A stretch of 64,000 nt of DNA from Rhizobium sp. C4 (GCF_021026315.1 NZ_JAJNCX010000006.1:186001-250000), one strand, 5' to 3'. Positions 16,498-25,389 are shown, counted from the first letter of the stretch. Numbers and translations: made by a program. Notes: generated from the letters alone by a model not told the origin.

Positions 16498-18198
16498 TTA
16501 CTCCGAAACGAACCGGTTGGCCGCCGAGACGATCGCCTCGAGCGACGAGGTCACGATATTCGTGTTGATGCCGGCGCCATAGAGCTTCTTGCCCTTGGCG
16601 GAGACTTCCACATAGGAGATGGCCGAGGCGTTCGAGCCATGCTGGAGCGAATGCTCCGAATAGTCGTTCACCGTCATCTCGAAGCCGAGATAGGTCGACA
16701 GCGCATTGACGAAGCCGTCGATCGGGCCGGTGCCCCTGCCCTCGATCCGCTTCTTCTCGCCATTGTCGGTGATTTCAGCGGCCACGATGCGCAGGCCCGG
16801 ATGGGCCGGATCGACATAGGAATGGTGATCGACGAATTTCAGCCTTGCGCCGGGCTGCGTCACATAGCGCTCGATGAAGCGTTCGTAGATGCGCTTCGGC
16901 TGTACTTCCACGCCCTCTTCGTCGGTGATGCGCTGGATCTCGTCGCGGTACTCGACCTGCAGGTTGCGCGGCAGGTTGATGCCGTAATCTTCCTGCATGA
17001 TATAGGCGATGCCGCCCTTGCCCGACTGCGAGTTGATGCGAATGATCGCCTCGTAGGAACGGCCGACGTCCTGCGGATCGATCGGCAGGTAAGGAACTTC
17101 CCAGAGCGGCTTGTTGGCAACCTTGATCGCCTTCATGCCCTTGTTGATCGCATCCTGATGCGAGCCGGAGAAGGCCGTGTAGACCAGTTCGCCGACATAG
17201 GGATGACGTTCCGGGATCTTCAGCTCGTTGGAATATTCGTAAACGGCCTTGATCCGCTCGATATCCGAGCAATCGAGCTTCGGATCGACGCCTTGCGTGA
17301 ACATGTTGAGCGCCAGCGTCACGATATCGACATTGCCCGTGCGCTCGCCATTGCCGAACAGCGTGCCTTCGACACGGTCGGCACCGGCCATCAGGCCCAT
17401 TTCGGTGGCGGCGATACCCGTGCCACGGTCGTTATGCGGATGCAGCGAGATGATGACATTGCCGCGATCGTGAATGTTGCGGCACATCCACTCGATCTGG
17501 TCGGCATAGATGTTCGGCGTCGCCATTTCGACGGTGGCCGGCAGGTTGAGGATCAGCTTGTTGTCCGGCGTCGGCTGCATGACTTCGATGACGGCATTGG
17601 AGATTTCCAGAGCCACGTCGAGTTCCGTGCCGGTGAAGCTTTCCGGCGAATATTCGAAGCGGAAGCCGCCGCCGGCCTTTTCGGCCATGTCGCGGATCAT
17701 CTTGGCCGCATCGACGGCAATCTGCTTGACGCCCTGCACATCCTTGCCAAACACCACGCGGCGCTGCAGCTCGGAGGTCGAATTGTAGAAATGCACGATC
17801 GGCTTGGTGGCGCCCTGCAGCGCCTCGAAGGTGCGCGTGATCAGCTCAGGCCGGCACTGGACCAGAACCTGCAAGGACACATCTTCCGGCACGCCGCCCT
17901 CTTCCACGCACCAGCGGGCGAAGTCGAAATCGGTCTGCGAGGCGGAGGGGAAACCGATCTCGATTTCCTTGAAGCCCATGTCGAGCAACAGCTGGAACAT
18001 CCGCGCCTTGCGATCATGGCCCATCGGGTTGATGAGCGCCTGATTGCCGTCGCGCAAGTCGACAGAGCACCAGATCGGCGGCGTCACGATGGTCTTGGAC
18101 GGCCAAGTGCGGTCGGGCAGGCTGATCTGCGGATAGGGCTGATACTTCACGGCCGCGTTGGGCATGCCGTCCTGGGGATGGTAGGTCTGCTTGATCAT
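16498..18198 (-). CDS. leuA: 2-Isopropylmalate synthase (long form)
   Basis: 566 residues. It condenses acetyl-CoA and 2-oxoisovalerate in the first committed step of leucine synthesis. The HMGL-like TIM barrel begins with the catalytic region S-V-D-L-R-D-G-N-Q-A-L, and metal-binding H-P-H-N-D-R-G-T-G is present. The C-terminal LeuA allosteric domain (about 440-566) binds leucine for feedback inhibition. The length is that of the long form with an N-terminal extension (Y-H-P-Q-D-G-M-P). The start at 18198 is preceded directly by GAGAAGAAGCG, which is both SD and part of an attenuator. Expression is probably set by the leader upstream. Confidence 0.96.
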   Translation of the reverse strand: MIKQTYHPQDGMPNAAVKYQPYPQISLPDRTWPSKTIVTPPIWCSVDLRDGNQALINPMGHDRKARMFQLLLDMGFKEIEIGFPSASQTDFDFARWCVEEGGVPEDVSLQVLVQCRPELITRTFEALQGATKPIVHFYNSTSELQRRVVFGKDVQGVKQIAVDAAKMIRDMAEKAGGGFRFEYSPESFTGTELDVALEISNAVIEVMQPTPDNKLILNLPATVEMATPNIYADQIEWMCRNIHDRGNVIISLHPHNDRGTGIAATEMGLMAGADRVEGTLFGNGERTGNVDIVTLALNMFTQGVDPKLDCSDIERIKAVYEYSNELKIPERHPYVGELVYTAFSGSHQDAINKGMKAIKVANKPLWEVPYLPIDPQDVGRSYEAIIRINSQSGKGGIAYIMQEDYGINLPRNLQVEYRDEIQRITDEEGVEVQPKRIYERFIERYVTQPGARLKFVDHHSYVDPAHPGLRIVAAEITDNGEKKRIEGRGTGPIDGFVNALSTYLGFEMTVNDYSEHSLQHGSNASAISYVEVSAKGKKLYGAGINTNIVTSSLEAIVSAANRFVSE

Positions 18199-18403
18199 CG
18201 CTTCTTCTCGAAACTTCCAGTCGCGATCGCTCTTAGCGCACAGATGCGCATTTGGCGATACACGAATGCGGGCGAAACGGCCCGAAATTCAGTTCATGGG
18301 GTGATTGCGAAGAAGCACTTTGAGAGCCCGAGGCGGTTTACCGGCCGCCGGGCGCTTCTTCAGAGGACCCGGCAACCGCGCGTAAGGCCGAGAAGAAGAA
18401 GCG
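18199..18403 (-). promoter_or_regulatory. leuA attenuator: four mutually complementary blocks
   Basis: Read on the minus strand, the leader's Leu codons give CGCTTCTTC (block 1, 18392-18403). GAAGAAGCG (block 2, 18353-18361) overlaps the leader stop, GCTTCTTCGC (block 3) is at 18307-18316, and GAAGAAGCG (block 4, 18199-18207) abuts the leuA ATG and includes its SD. Blocks 1 and 3 can each pair with 2 or 4. A GC-rich hairpin lies between blocks 2 and 3, with no U-run after it. This fits ribosome-position-dependent control by leucine supply, perhaps by hiding the SD. Confidence 0.75.
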
Positions 18404-18485
18404 ATTTGACGGCAGCCGAACGGCTCCGCATGGCGCTGTGGCCGCGGGCGATTTCGTTCGAGAATTTCTTCAATGTGTGCGTCAT
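18360..18485 (-). CDS. leuA leader peptide
   Basis: Open frame of 41 codons from ATG at 18485, or 23 codons from an in-frame ATG at 18431. It contains the run S-L-L-L-L-G-L-T-R encoded by CTT-CTT-CTT-CTC-GGC-CTT, a leucine-sensing stretch, and ends 161 bp before leuA. Neither ATG has an SD. The longer form is favoured because a promoter places the transcription start at about 18485, which would make the mRNA leaderless. Confidence 0.75.
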   Translation of the reverse strand: MTHTLKKFSNEIARGHSAMRSRSAAVKSLLLLGLTRGCRVL

Positions 18486-18492
18486 GGGGCTG

Positions 18493-18521
18493 CGTATACC
18501 CGCTGCCCGCGAAATTGGCAA
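18493..18521 (-). promoter_or_regulatory. Predicted leuA leader promoter
   Basis: On the minus strand: -35 TTGCCA (18516-18521), a 17-bp spacer, -10 TATACG (18493-18498), then seven bases to the ATG at 18485. Transcription would start at or next to that ATG. The same layout occurs at the trp leader in this window. Confidence 0.6.
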
Positions 18522-18529
18522 GAGGTTGA

Positions 18530-19702
18530 TCAAATTTTTCGCTTGATGCCTTTTCCGAGGGCATAAACAGCAATCCCCGCCAACAATCCCCAGAAGGCAC
18601 CCGAGACGCCGGCAAAGCTCTGGCCTGATGCCGTGACCATGAAGGTGACGGCGGCGGCGTCGCGGGTGTCGGGGTCCTTGAAGGCTGCACTGGCGGAGGC
18701 CGAGAAGGCGCCGAACAGCGCCAGACCCGCAACCGCCTCAATGAGGATCGGCTGCGCCTGCGCCACAAACCAGGTGATGAGGCCGGTAAACAGACCGAAG
18801 ATCACGTAGAAGATCCCCGCCATGATCGCCGCCCAGTAACGCCGGCGCGGTTCGGGATGCGCATCCGGTCCGGCGCACATGGAGGCGGTGATCGCCGCAA
18901 GGCAGACGCCGTGCCCGCCAAAGGGTGCGGCAAGGATCGAGAGCACGCCCGTTCCCGCCAGAAGCGGCCCCGCCGGCGGCTCGAACCCGTTGACCTTGAG
19001 CACGGTAATGCCCGGAATATTCTGCGACGCCATGGTGACGAAAAAGAGCGGCACGGCAATCGAGATCATCGACTGCCAGCTGAAGCCCGGCGTGACCCAT
19101 TCAAACGGCAGGCTCGCCGCCGGCAGGCTCGAAAATGCACCGACGGGGAACTGATAGACCGTGATTGCCGCAAAGGCGACAAGCGCTGCCGGCACGGCCA
19201 TCAGCCGGTTCCACGCACCCGCAATCGCCCAGGCGGCAAAGATGATAAGGCCGGCCGCCGGAAACGCAGCCACGGCCTTCACCGGCGCAAAGCAGAGTTC
19301 CATCAGCACGCCGGCCAGCATGGCGCTCGCCACAGCCTGCGGGATCTTCGTCACCGCATTGCCGACCGGCCGCACCAGACCTGCAATCACCACCAGAACA
19401 TTGGCCGCCAGAAACGCCCCGACCGCCACGCCAAACCCGCCGGCAATCGCCCCGGTCCCGGCCAGCAGCGCCGCCCCCGGCGTCGACCAGGCCACAGACA
19501 CCGGCATCCGCGTCCACACCGAAAGGATGATGCCAAGAATACCCATCGCCACCGACAACGCCGCCAGCCCCGAAGCCGCCTGCCCCGCCGTCGCCCCAAC
19601 CGCCGTCAGCCCGTGCAGGATAACGGCAAACGAACTGGCAAAACCGACAAAAGCGGCAAGCAGCCCCATGGTGAAAGCCTGCGAGGAGAAGTCTTTAAGC
19701 AT
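18530..19702 (-). CDS. BenE-family (benzoate/H+ symporter-like) membrane transporter
   Basis: 390 residues from the ATG at 19702, with about 11-12 hydrophobic helices. The start M-L-K-D-F-S-S-Q-A followed by G-F-A-S-S-F-A-V-I and the V-A-W-S-T-P-G-A-A-L segment fit the BenE family of aromatic-acid proton symporters. No aromatic catabolic genes are nearby, so the substrate is open. An upstream extension of the open frame runs into a repeat and was not used. The leuA leader promoter lies just downstream, on the same strand. Confidence 0.85.
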   Translation of the reverse strand: MLKDFSSQAFTMGLLAAFVGFASSFAVILHGLTAVGATAGQAASGLAALSVAMGILGIILSVWTRMPVSVAWSTPGAALLAGTGAIAGGFGVAVGAFLAANVLVVIAGLVRPVGNAVTKIPQAVASAMLAGVLMELCFAPVKAVAAFPAAGLIIFAAWAIAGAWNRLMAVPAALVAFAAITVYQFPVGAFSSLPAASLPFEWVTPGFSWQSMISIAVPLFFVTMASQNIPGITVLKVNGFEPPAGPLLAGTGVLSILAAPFGGHGVCLAAITASMCAGPDAHPEPRRRYWAAIMAGIFYVIFGLFTGLITWFVAQAQPILIEAVAGLALFGAFSASASAAFKDPDTRDAAAVTFMVTASGQSFAGVSGAFWGLLAGIAVYALGKGIKRKI

Positions 19703-19830
19703 GGTGCGACCGGGCGTTGAACTGTAAGAGAAGGGACAAAGACCAGAGCCGGCAGGGCTTGGCAAGGTTGAGTTGGCCGCAAAACGGTGATCGGCGGTGG
19801 AAAAATGAGCGCACTCGCGCGCACAGGCGC

Positions 19831-20040
19831 TTGCCGCCTCCCCCTCTGGCTGCCGCCATCTCGCCCACAAGGGGGGAGACGGATAGAAGCGCCGTCGCCG
19901 CCAATCTCGACGTCAGAAGCTGCCGAACACGGCTTCGGTCCCTACCGGCACAACCGCTCAGAGACAGGAAACCGGCGCAGCAAAGTCTCCCTCCCCCTTG
20001 TGGGGAGGGTGGAGAGGGTGGGGAGGGGTTTTCTTGCCGC
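19831..20040. repeat. RIME/MITE-like mosaic repeat between benE and prmB
   Basis: Arms at about 19831-19880 and 19984-20040 are imperfect inverted copies with cores of the type CCCACAAGGGGGGAG / CTCCCCCTTGTGGGG. About 100 bp separate them. This belongs to the same broad class as the element at 5264-5446 but with a different inner palindrome. It occupies most of the 357-bp gap, in which I see no gene. Confidence 0.7.
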
Positions 20041-20059
20041 GATTTACGAAAAGTGGCGA

Positions 20060-20980
20060 CTACTCCACCCCAAGCGCCTCGGCCGTGATCCAGAACACCG
20101 AATCCGGCGCATTCTCGGTCTCGATCCACAGAAACTCAAGATGCGGAAACTCGGCTTCGAGAATATCGCGGCCCGAGCCGATTTCGCAGAGCAGCCCGCC
20201 ACCGGGGTTCAGGTGCTTGGGCGCCTCCGCCAGAATGACCCGCACGAGATCAAGGCCGTCCTCGCCGCCCGTATGCGCCATTTCCGGCTCCGCCTGATAT
20301 TCCGGCGGATAGGCCGCGAAGGTCTCGGCGTCGACATAGGGCGGGTTGGTGATGATGAGGTCGTAGGTGCGGCCTTCAAGCGGCTCGAACAGATCGCCGT
20401 GATGCAGCTCCACCTGATCTTCGACGTCATGCTCGTCGATATTGATCTTGGCGACTTCCAGCGCGTCTTCCGAAAGATCAACCGCATCGACGGAGGCAAA
20501 GGGGAAGAACTTGGCGGCGAGCACGGCAAGGCAGCCGGAGCCCGTGCAGATATCGACCGCACTTTCAACCAGCGACGGTTCCGGCAGGAAGGAAGACCCC
20601 TCCTCGCTGCCATATTCGGTGAAGAGGATTTCGCCGATATGCGAGCGCGGCACGATCACGCGCTCATCGACATGGAAGCGCACGCCCTGGATATAGGACC
20701 GGCCCGTGAGATAGGCGGACGGCTTGCGGCTCGTCACGCGCTCCTCGATCCGCTCGGCCAGCAGCCGGCGCTCGTCGGGCAGAAGCCGGGCATCGAGAAA
20801 CGGATCAAGCACGTCGATCGGCAGATCGAGCGAATCGAGCAGCAGAAACGCCGCATCGTCCGCCGCCGTCGTCGTGCCGTGGCCATAGCTGAGGTCGGCC
20901 GCGTTGAAACGCGAGATCGCATAGCGCCAATAGTCGCGGAGCGTCACGAGGTCGCGGGTGATGTCATCGAGATTCTGCAT
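20060..20980 (-). CDS. prmB: 50S ribosomal protein L3 glutamine methyltransferase
   Basis: 306 residues. It N5-methylates a glutamine of ribosomal protein L3 using SAM. The N-terminal helical domain (about 1-110) and the Rossmann domain with V-D-I-C-T-G-S-G-C-L-A-V-L (motif I) and the catalytic N-P-P-Y-V motif are both present. PrmB is favoured over PrmC by the N-terminus (L-R-D-Y-W-R-Y-A-I-S-R-F) and by length. It diverges from the pseudouridine synthase across a 112-bp gap. Confidence 0.9.
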   Translation of the reverse strand: MQNLDDITRDLVTLRDYWRYAISRFNAADLSYGHGTTTAADDAAFLLLDSLDLPIDVLDPFLDARLLPDERRLLAERIEERVTSRKPSAYLTGRSYIQGVRFHVDERVIVPRSHIGEILFTEYGSEEGSSFLPEPSLVESAVDICTGSGCLAVLAAKFFPFASVDAVDLSEDALEVAKINIDEHDVEDQVELHHGDLFEPLEGRTYDLIITNPPYVDAETFAAYPPEYQAEPEMAHTGGEDGLDLVRVILAEAPKHLNPGGGLLCEIGSGRDILEAEFPHLEFLWIETENAPDSVFWITAEALGVE

Positions 20981-21092
20981 GGTCTTTGATCCAGCCGGCT
21001 TGGCGATAAGGTGGTTCAGGCTTTATGTGAGCACTAAAGGCGGGTCAACAGTCCGCAATTGCGCAAACTAACCAGCTATTGTGAAGAACGTG

Positions 21093-21908
21093 ATGCGAAA
21101 GCCCTCCGACAGAAAGCCGCCTGCCCCGCGCCGTGTGCCCGCATCCCACGGCGATGGCGGCAAGCGCGTCACCGTGGCCCGCGCGCTGTCCAAGCTCGGC
21201 TTCTGCTCGCGCACGCAGGCGGAAGCGCTGGTGCTGGCCGGCCGCGTCACGGTCGATGGCAGGAAGGCGACGCAGCTGGAAACCTGGGTGGACCTCGCAA
21301 CGACGAAGATCGCTGTGGATGGCAAGCCGGTCGCGGCGGAAGCCTTCGTCTATTACATGCTGAACAAGCCGCGCGGGCTGGTGACGACGCGCCACGACCC
21401 CGAGGGCCGGCCGACCGTCTATGATTGCCTGAAACATCTCGACCACGCCCACCTCTCCCCCGTGGGGCGGTTGGACAAGGCGAGCGAAGGCCTGCTGCTC
21501 TTCACCAATGACACGGAATTCGCCCAAGCGCTTCTCGATCCCGAAACGCATGTGCCGAAGACCTATCACGTACAGATCGACCGCCTCGCAGCACCCGAAA
21601 AGCTCGCGAGCTTCATCACCGGCGTCGAGCATGACGGCGACCGGCTGCAGGCCCGCCGCGCCGAAGTCCTGCGTCAGGGCGACAGGAACGCCTGGCTGGA
21701 TATCGAACTCGATGAAGGCAAGAACCGCCAGATCCGCCGCATGCTGGAAACCCTCGACATCGAGGTTCTGCGGCTGGTGCGCGTCGCCATCGGCGATCTG
21801 CCGCTGGGCGATCTCGGCAAGGGCGAAGTCCGCGCGCTCACCGGCGAAGAGGTGCAGATGCTGCGCGATGCGATCGCACGGAAACAGAAAAGGCCCCGCG
21901 CCGGTTAA
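21093..21908 (+). CDS. RsuA/RluB-family rRNA pseudouridine synthase
   Basis: 271 residues from ATG 21093 (GTG at 21081 would add four). An S4 RNA-binding domain (about 20-75; S-K-L-G-F-C-S-R-T-Q-A) is followed by the synthase domain with catalytic Asp in V-G-R-L-D-K-A-S-E-G-L-L. The Y-x-L-N-K-P-R-G motif and the E-G-K-N-R-Q-I-R-R-M motif are intact. It isomerises a uridine in 16S or 23S rRNA; which one cannot be told here. Confidence 0.88.
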   Translation: MRKPSDRKPPAPRRVPASHGDGGKRVTVARALSKLGFCSRTQAEALVLAGRVTVDGRKATQLETWVDLATTKIAVDGKPVAAEAFVYYMLNKPRGLVTTRHDPEGRPTVYDCLKHLDHAHLSPVGRLDKASEGLLLFTNDTEFAQALLDPETHVPKTYHVQIDRLAAPEKLASFITGVEHDGDRLQARRAEVLRQGDRNAWLDIELDEGKNRQIRRMLETLDIEVLRLVRVAIGDLPLGDLGKGEVRALTGEEVQMLRDAIARKQKRPRAG

Positions 21909-21922
21909 AGCGCGAGGCCCTT
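21888..21922 (-). terminator. Terminator for the ClpP-like gene, overlapping the convergent gene's stop
   Basis: On the minus strand AAGGGCCTCGCG pairs with CGCGGGGCCTT across a 10-nt loop and is followed by TTTTCTGTTTC. The hairpin spans the stop codon of the pseudouridine synthase gene on the other strand. Confidence 0.65.
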
Positions 21923-21942
21923 GATCAGGTCATTCAAACCAG

Positions 21943-22539
21943 TCAGCCGACTTCGGCCTGGCTGGTGATGATCTTGGAAACGAGACCATAGGTCTTGGCT
22001 TCTTCAGCCGAGAGCCAGTAGTCGCGATCCGTGTCCTTGGCGATCTTTTCGACCGGCTGGCCGGTGGCCGCCGCGAAGATCTTGTTCAGGCGCTCGTTCA
22101 TCTTGATGATTTCACGAGCCTGGATTTCGATATCCGAAGCCATGCCGCGCGTGCCGCCCGACGGTTGGTGCAGCAGGAAGCGCGTGTTCGGCAGGCAAAG
22201 GCGCTGTTCCTTCGGCACCGACACATAGATCAGCGCACCGGCGGAAGCGACCCAACCCGTGCCGATGATCCAGACCTTCGGCTTGATGAACTTGATCATG
22301 TCGTGGATCGAGTCACCCGATTCGACATGGCCACCCGGCGAATTCACGAAGATCTTGATGTCTTCGTCACCGGCAGCGGCCAGCGCAACGAGCTGCGCGC
22401 AGACGCGCTGAGCGAGTTCCTGCGTGATACCGCCATAGATGAAGATGGATCGCGACTTGAATAGATTCGCCTCCGCGTCCTTGCCAAGCGGCTTTTCTGT
22501 CTTCTTGTCGTCGTCTTCTTCTTCGTTCATGGGCACCAT
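21943..22539 (-). CDS. ClpP-like serine protease
   Basis: 198 residues. A charged N-terminus (E-E-E-D-D-D-K-K) precedes a ClpP/crotonase fold with V-N-S-P-G-G-H-V, the nucleophile in V-A-S-A-G-A (in place of the usual A-A-S-M-G-A) and the catalytic His in L-L-H-Q-P-S-G-G. An Asp in K-D-T-D-R-D can complete the triad. It is an atypical second ClpP of the kind found in rhizobia beside the canonical one; no clpX or clpA is adjacent, so its chaperone partner is unknown. The start could also be Met4 (22530). Confidence 0.88.
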   Translation of the reverse strand: MVPMNEEEDDDKKTEKPLGKDAEANLFKSRSIFIYGGITQELAQRVCAQLVALAAAGDEDIKIFVNSPGGHVESGDSIHDMIKFIKPKVWIIGTGWVASAGALIYVSVPKEQRLCLPNTRFLLHQPSGGTRGMASDIEIQAREIIKMNERLNKIFAAATGQPVEKIAKDTDRDYWLSAEEAKTYGLVSKIITSQAEVG

Positions 22540-22835
22540 CCTGTCCTAAACTGATTCACCCACAGGTAATCGCTTCGCAGTTTGAAGACAATGCCCGAGT
22601 GGGAGAAAGCGCAGTCGCACAGGCTGAATGGTAAATGAGTTGGCATATCGGGGCAGAACCGGCATCTTCGAACTCAACCGATCGAAATGGACCGCCGGAA
22701 ACAAAATGCAGTCGGCAGGATTGCTGCCATCGCAAAGATTACACACATTTAATTCACCGCCGCCTCGAAACTTTCATATCCCGATCCTAAGTCAGTCATG
22801 ACGCGATGCTTCGCCAACAGATAAAGGAACCGATC

Positions 22836-23657
22836 ATGTCGCCCGAGGAACGTCAGTTACTCAATGAACTTTTTGCCCGCGTCGGTCAGGCCGCCTCAAC
22901 GCCCCGCGACCCGGAAGCCGAGGCGCTGATCCGCGACGAACTGGCCCGTCATCCCTATGCCGCCTATTATCTGGCCCAGGCCGTCATCCTTCAGGAAAAG
23001 GGTCTGGAAGCCTCGGCTGCCCGCATCGGCCAGCTCGAAGCGCAGGTGAAGGACCTGCAGCAGGGCGCGACCGCCCAGCAGGGCCAACAGGGCGGCTTCC
23101 TCTCCGGCCTTTCCTCCCTCTTTGGTGGCAACGCGCAAGGTCAGGGCACGCAGTCCCAGCAGCCGCCTGCCGGCCCCTGGGGCCGCTCCGGCCCGCAGGC
23201 CCCTGCCTATGACGGCGGCTATACCCGTGGCGCCGCGCCGCAGCCGGGCCCATGGTCGCAACCCGCCCAGCCCTCCTATGCCGCCCCCCAGCAGCCCTCG
23301 CGCGGCGGCGGGTTTCTTGCCGGCGCCATGACGACGGCGGCCGGCGTGGCCGGTGGCATGCTGATGGCGGACGCCGTGCGCTCGCTGTTTGCCCCGCATT
23401 TCGGCGCGGGCGGCCTGTTTGGCGCTGGCGGCGTCGCCGGTGCGCCGGTGGTCGAGGAAACGGTGGTCAACAACTTCTTCGACAATGGCAACCAGCCGGG
23501 CCAGTCAAATGATTGGCAGAACGGCAATAACGGTGCCGAACAGTCGGCCCTTGCCGACATGAGCAACGCCACGCAGAACACCGATGGCTTCGACAACGCC
23601 GACTATGACGACGCAAGCTTCGACGACGGCGGTTACGACGACAGCAATTATGCCTGA
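22836..23657 (+). CDS. DUF2076 family protein
   Basis: 273 residues. The N-terminal 80 residues (S-P-E-E-R-Q-L-L-N-E-L-F-x-R) are the DUF2076 signature with a coiled-coil segment. Then comes a Gln/Gly/Pro-rich linker, a Gly/Ala-rich hydrophobic region (about 155-205) and an acidic Asp/Tyr/Asn-rich tail. The SD AAAGGAAC supports the start at 22836. Members are described as periplasmic ligand-binding sensor-like, but no function is established. Confidence 0.8.
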   Translation: MSPEERQLLNELFARVGQAASTPRDPEAEALIRDELARHPYAAYYLAQAVILQEKGLEASAARIGQLEAQVKDLQQGATAQQGQQGGFLSGLSSLFGGNAQGQGTQSQQPPAGPWGRSGPQAPAYDGGYTRGAAPQPGPWSQPAQPSYAAPQQPSRGGGFLAGAMTTAAGVAGGMLMADAVRSLFAPHFGAGGLFGAGGVAGAPVVEETVVNNFFDNGNQPGQSNDWQNGNNGAEQSALADMSNATQNTDGFDNADYDDASFDDGGYDDSNYA

Positions 23658-23659
23658 TA

Positions 23660-23755
23660 GCGCGAGCAATTCCAGCGAAAGCGGAAACCGGTTTCACGTC
23701 CGGAATTGCATAAAAACAAAGACATGGAGCATTTTCGCGCTTCCATGAAACGCGG
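23660..23755. repeat. Rhizobial intergenic palindromic repeat downstream of the DUF2076 gene
   Basis: The sequence runs through AGCAATTCC ... GGAATTGC, then CATAAAAACAAAGACATGG, then a GCATTTTCGCGCTTCCATG / CATGAAACGCGGAAATGC palindrome. I recognise this as a widespread repeat in Rhizobiales genomes. It fills most of the gap before queF's 3' end. Confidence 0.6.
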
Positions 23756-23792
23756 AAATGCGCGTGCGGGGGCGGTCAGACCGCCCTCGCCC

Positions 23793-24257
23793 TCAACCCC
23801 GGCCACGATAGGTCGGCACGCCCTGGTCCGGCAGCCAGACGCCCTTCGGTGGCTCGCCGGTCTGCCAGAAGACATCGATCGGGATGCCGCCGCGCGGATA
23901 CCAGTAGGCCCCGATCCGCAGCCATTCCGGCTCAAGCAAGTCGATGATGCGCCGTGCGATATAGACCGAGCAGTCCTCGTGGAACGCACCGTGATTGCGG
24001 AAGGCGAAGAGGAAGAGCTTCAGCGATTTCGATTCCACCAGCCATTTGCCCGGCACGTAATCAATCACGATATGGGCGAAATCCGGCTGGCCGGTCATCG
24101 GGCAGAGCGAGGTGAATTCGGGCGCGGTGAAGCGCACGACATATTTCGTCCCCTCATTCCCGTTCGGCACGCGCTCCAGCACGGCCGTTTCCGGCGTAGT
24201 CGGCGCTTCGACATGTGCGCCCAGCTGTGTCAGGCCCGAAACATCGGTCTTGCTCAT
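23793..24257 (-). CDS. queF: NADPH-dependent 7-cyano-7-deazaguanine reductase
   Basis: 154 residues, the short unimodular form. QueF reduces preQ0 to preQ1 in queuosine synthesis. The nucleophilic Cys is in [12 protein letters not shown], followed by the catalytic Asp (P-D-F), and the family motif [15 protein letters not shown] is complete. It lies 18 bp downstream of the CDF transporter on the same strand, so the two are co-transcribed. No preQ1 riboswitch was recognised. Confidence 0.95.
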   Translation of the reverse strand: MSKTDVSGLTQLGAHVEAPTTPETAVLERVPNGNEGTKYVVRFTAPEFTSLCPMTGQPDFAHIVIDYVPGKWLVESKSLKLFLFAFRNHGAFHEDCSVYIARRIIDLLEPEWLRIGAYWYPRGGIPIDVFWQTGEPPKGVWLPDQGVPTYRGRG

Positions 24258-24275
24258 CTCTCTCGTCCTTTTCTC

Positions 24276-25208
24276 TCAGGCCCGCTTCTTCAGCGACTTG
24301 TGCGCGGCGATATTCACGCGCACGCCATGCGGCGTCTCGCCCTCGGGCTCGACATGAATAGCAATGCTTGCGCCGGAAATCACCTTGTGCAGCGCGTTTT
24401 CGATCCGGTCACAGATATCATGCGCCTGCCCGACCGCCATGCTTTCCGGCACCACCAGATGGAAATCGATGAAGACGGCGGGGCCGGCACGGCGGTTGCG
24501 CAAATCATGCACGCCGAGCGACCCGGCCGCATTTTCGGCAATCGCCTTCTTGATCGCCGCATCCTCTTCCTCGGTGACGGCACGGTCGAGCAAGCCGTTG
24601 ACCGACTGCGAGATGACCTTCCAGCCTTCGAAGAGAATGTTGATCGCCACGCCGATGGCCATCAGCGGATCGAGAATGGCGTAGCCGGTCAGCGTCGCTG
24701 CGACCAGACCGATAATGACACCACCTGATGTGACCACATCCGACAGCACATGGCGTCCATCGGCCTTCAGCGCCGGCGAATGATGCTGCGTGCCGACCTT
24801 GATCAGCAGCCAGGCCCAGGCGGCGTTGATGACGGCAGCCACGCCGTTGATCGCCATGCCGAGCAGAGGCGCATCCATCGGCTCGGGCTTGGAAAGGTGG
24901 CCGGCCGCCTCCCAGACGATCAGGATCGCCGCGACAACGATCAGCATACCCTCGACCACCGCCGAGAGATATTCCGCCTTGTGATGGCCGAACTGGTGAT
25001 CGTCATCCGCCGGCTTCTGCGCATAGCTGATGACGCCATAGGCGATCGCTGCGGCAATCACGTTGACGGTCGATTCCAGCGCGTCAGAGAGAAGCGCGAC
25101 AGACCCCGTCACATACCAGGCAAGCGCCTTCAGCCCCATGACGAAAAGGGAAAGCGGTATGCCCCAGAAAGCAATGCGACGGATCAGCTTAGATGTCTCG
25201 GCATCCAT
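24276..25208 (-). CDS. Cation diffusion facilitator (CDF) transporter
   Basis: 310 residues with six helices (about 10-210) and a cytoplasmic ferredoxin-like C-terminal domain (about 215-300, with H-D-L-R-N-R-R-A-G). The family site on helix 2 reads L-L-S-D-A-L-E-S, i.e. D-x-x-x-E in place of D-x-x-x-D; on helix 5 it reads H-V-L-S-D. It exports a divalent metal (Zn, Fe, Mn or similar) in exchange for protons; the metal is not predicted. The gene heads the queF operon. Confidence 0.9.
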   Translation of the reverse strand: MDAETSKLIRRIAFWGIPLSLFVMGLKALAWYVTGSVALLSDALESTVNVIAAAIAYGVISYAQKPADDDHQFGHHKAEYLSAVVEGMLIVVAAILIVWEAAGHLSKPEPMDAPLLGMAINGVAAVINAAWAWLLIKVGTQHHSPALKADGRHVLSDVVTSGGVIIGLVAATLTGYAILDPLMAIGVAINILFEGWKVISQSVNGLLDRAVTEEEDAAIKKAIAENAAGSLGVHDLRNRRAGPAVFIDFHLVVPESMAVGQAHDICDRIENALHKVISGASIAIHVEPEGETPHGVRVNIAAHKSLKKRA

Positions 25209-25375
25209 GGCTTCGCCCTTTCAATGATGTGTTGAATTGGCTGCGGCATATCCGGCCACGCCCCAAAGCGCAAGGAAAAATCCGCCTGGACACAGAAATT
25301 TCCTTTTATTCTCCGCGACTTAGCCTATGCTATACTTCCACAGCACAAGCTATATTCCAACGCCGTGACGCACAT

Positions 25376-25389
25376 TTGATACATGTCAA
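25376..25389. promoter_or_regulatory. FNR/FixK box
   Basis: TTGAT-ACAT-GTCAA matches the TTGAY-N4-RTCAA palindrome. A -10-like TAAACT lies at 25411-25416, 31 bp centre to centre downstream. This is the class II spacing and puts transcription start near 25424, before the ATG at 25456. Confidence 0.65.

Noticed and set aside
16639-18546. 635-codon plus-strand frame across leuA and its leader
   Set aside because: Antisense shadow of leuA; no SD and no family features.
25209-25375. General stress (EcfG) promoter for the DUF883 gene
   Set aside because: No GGAAC-N16/17-CGTT pair is present; the FNR box explains the region better.
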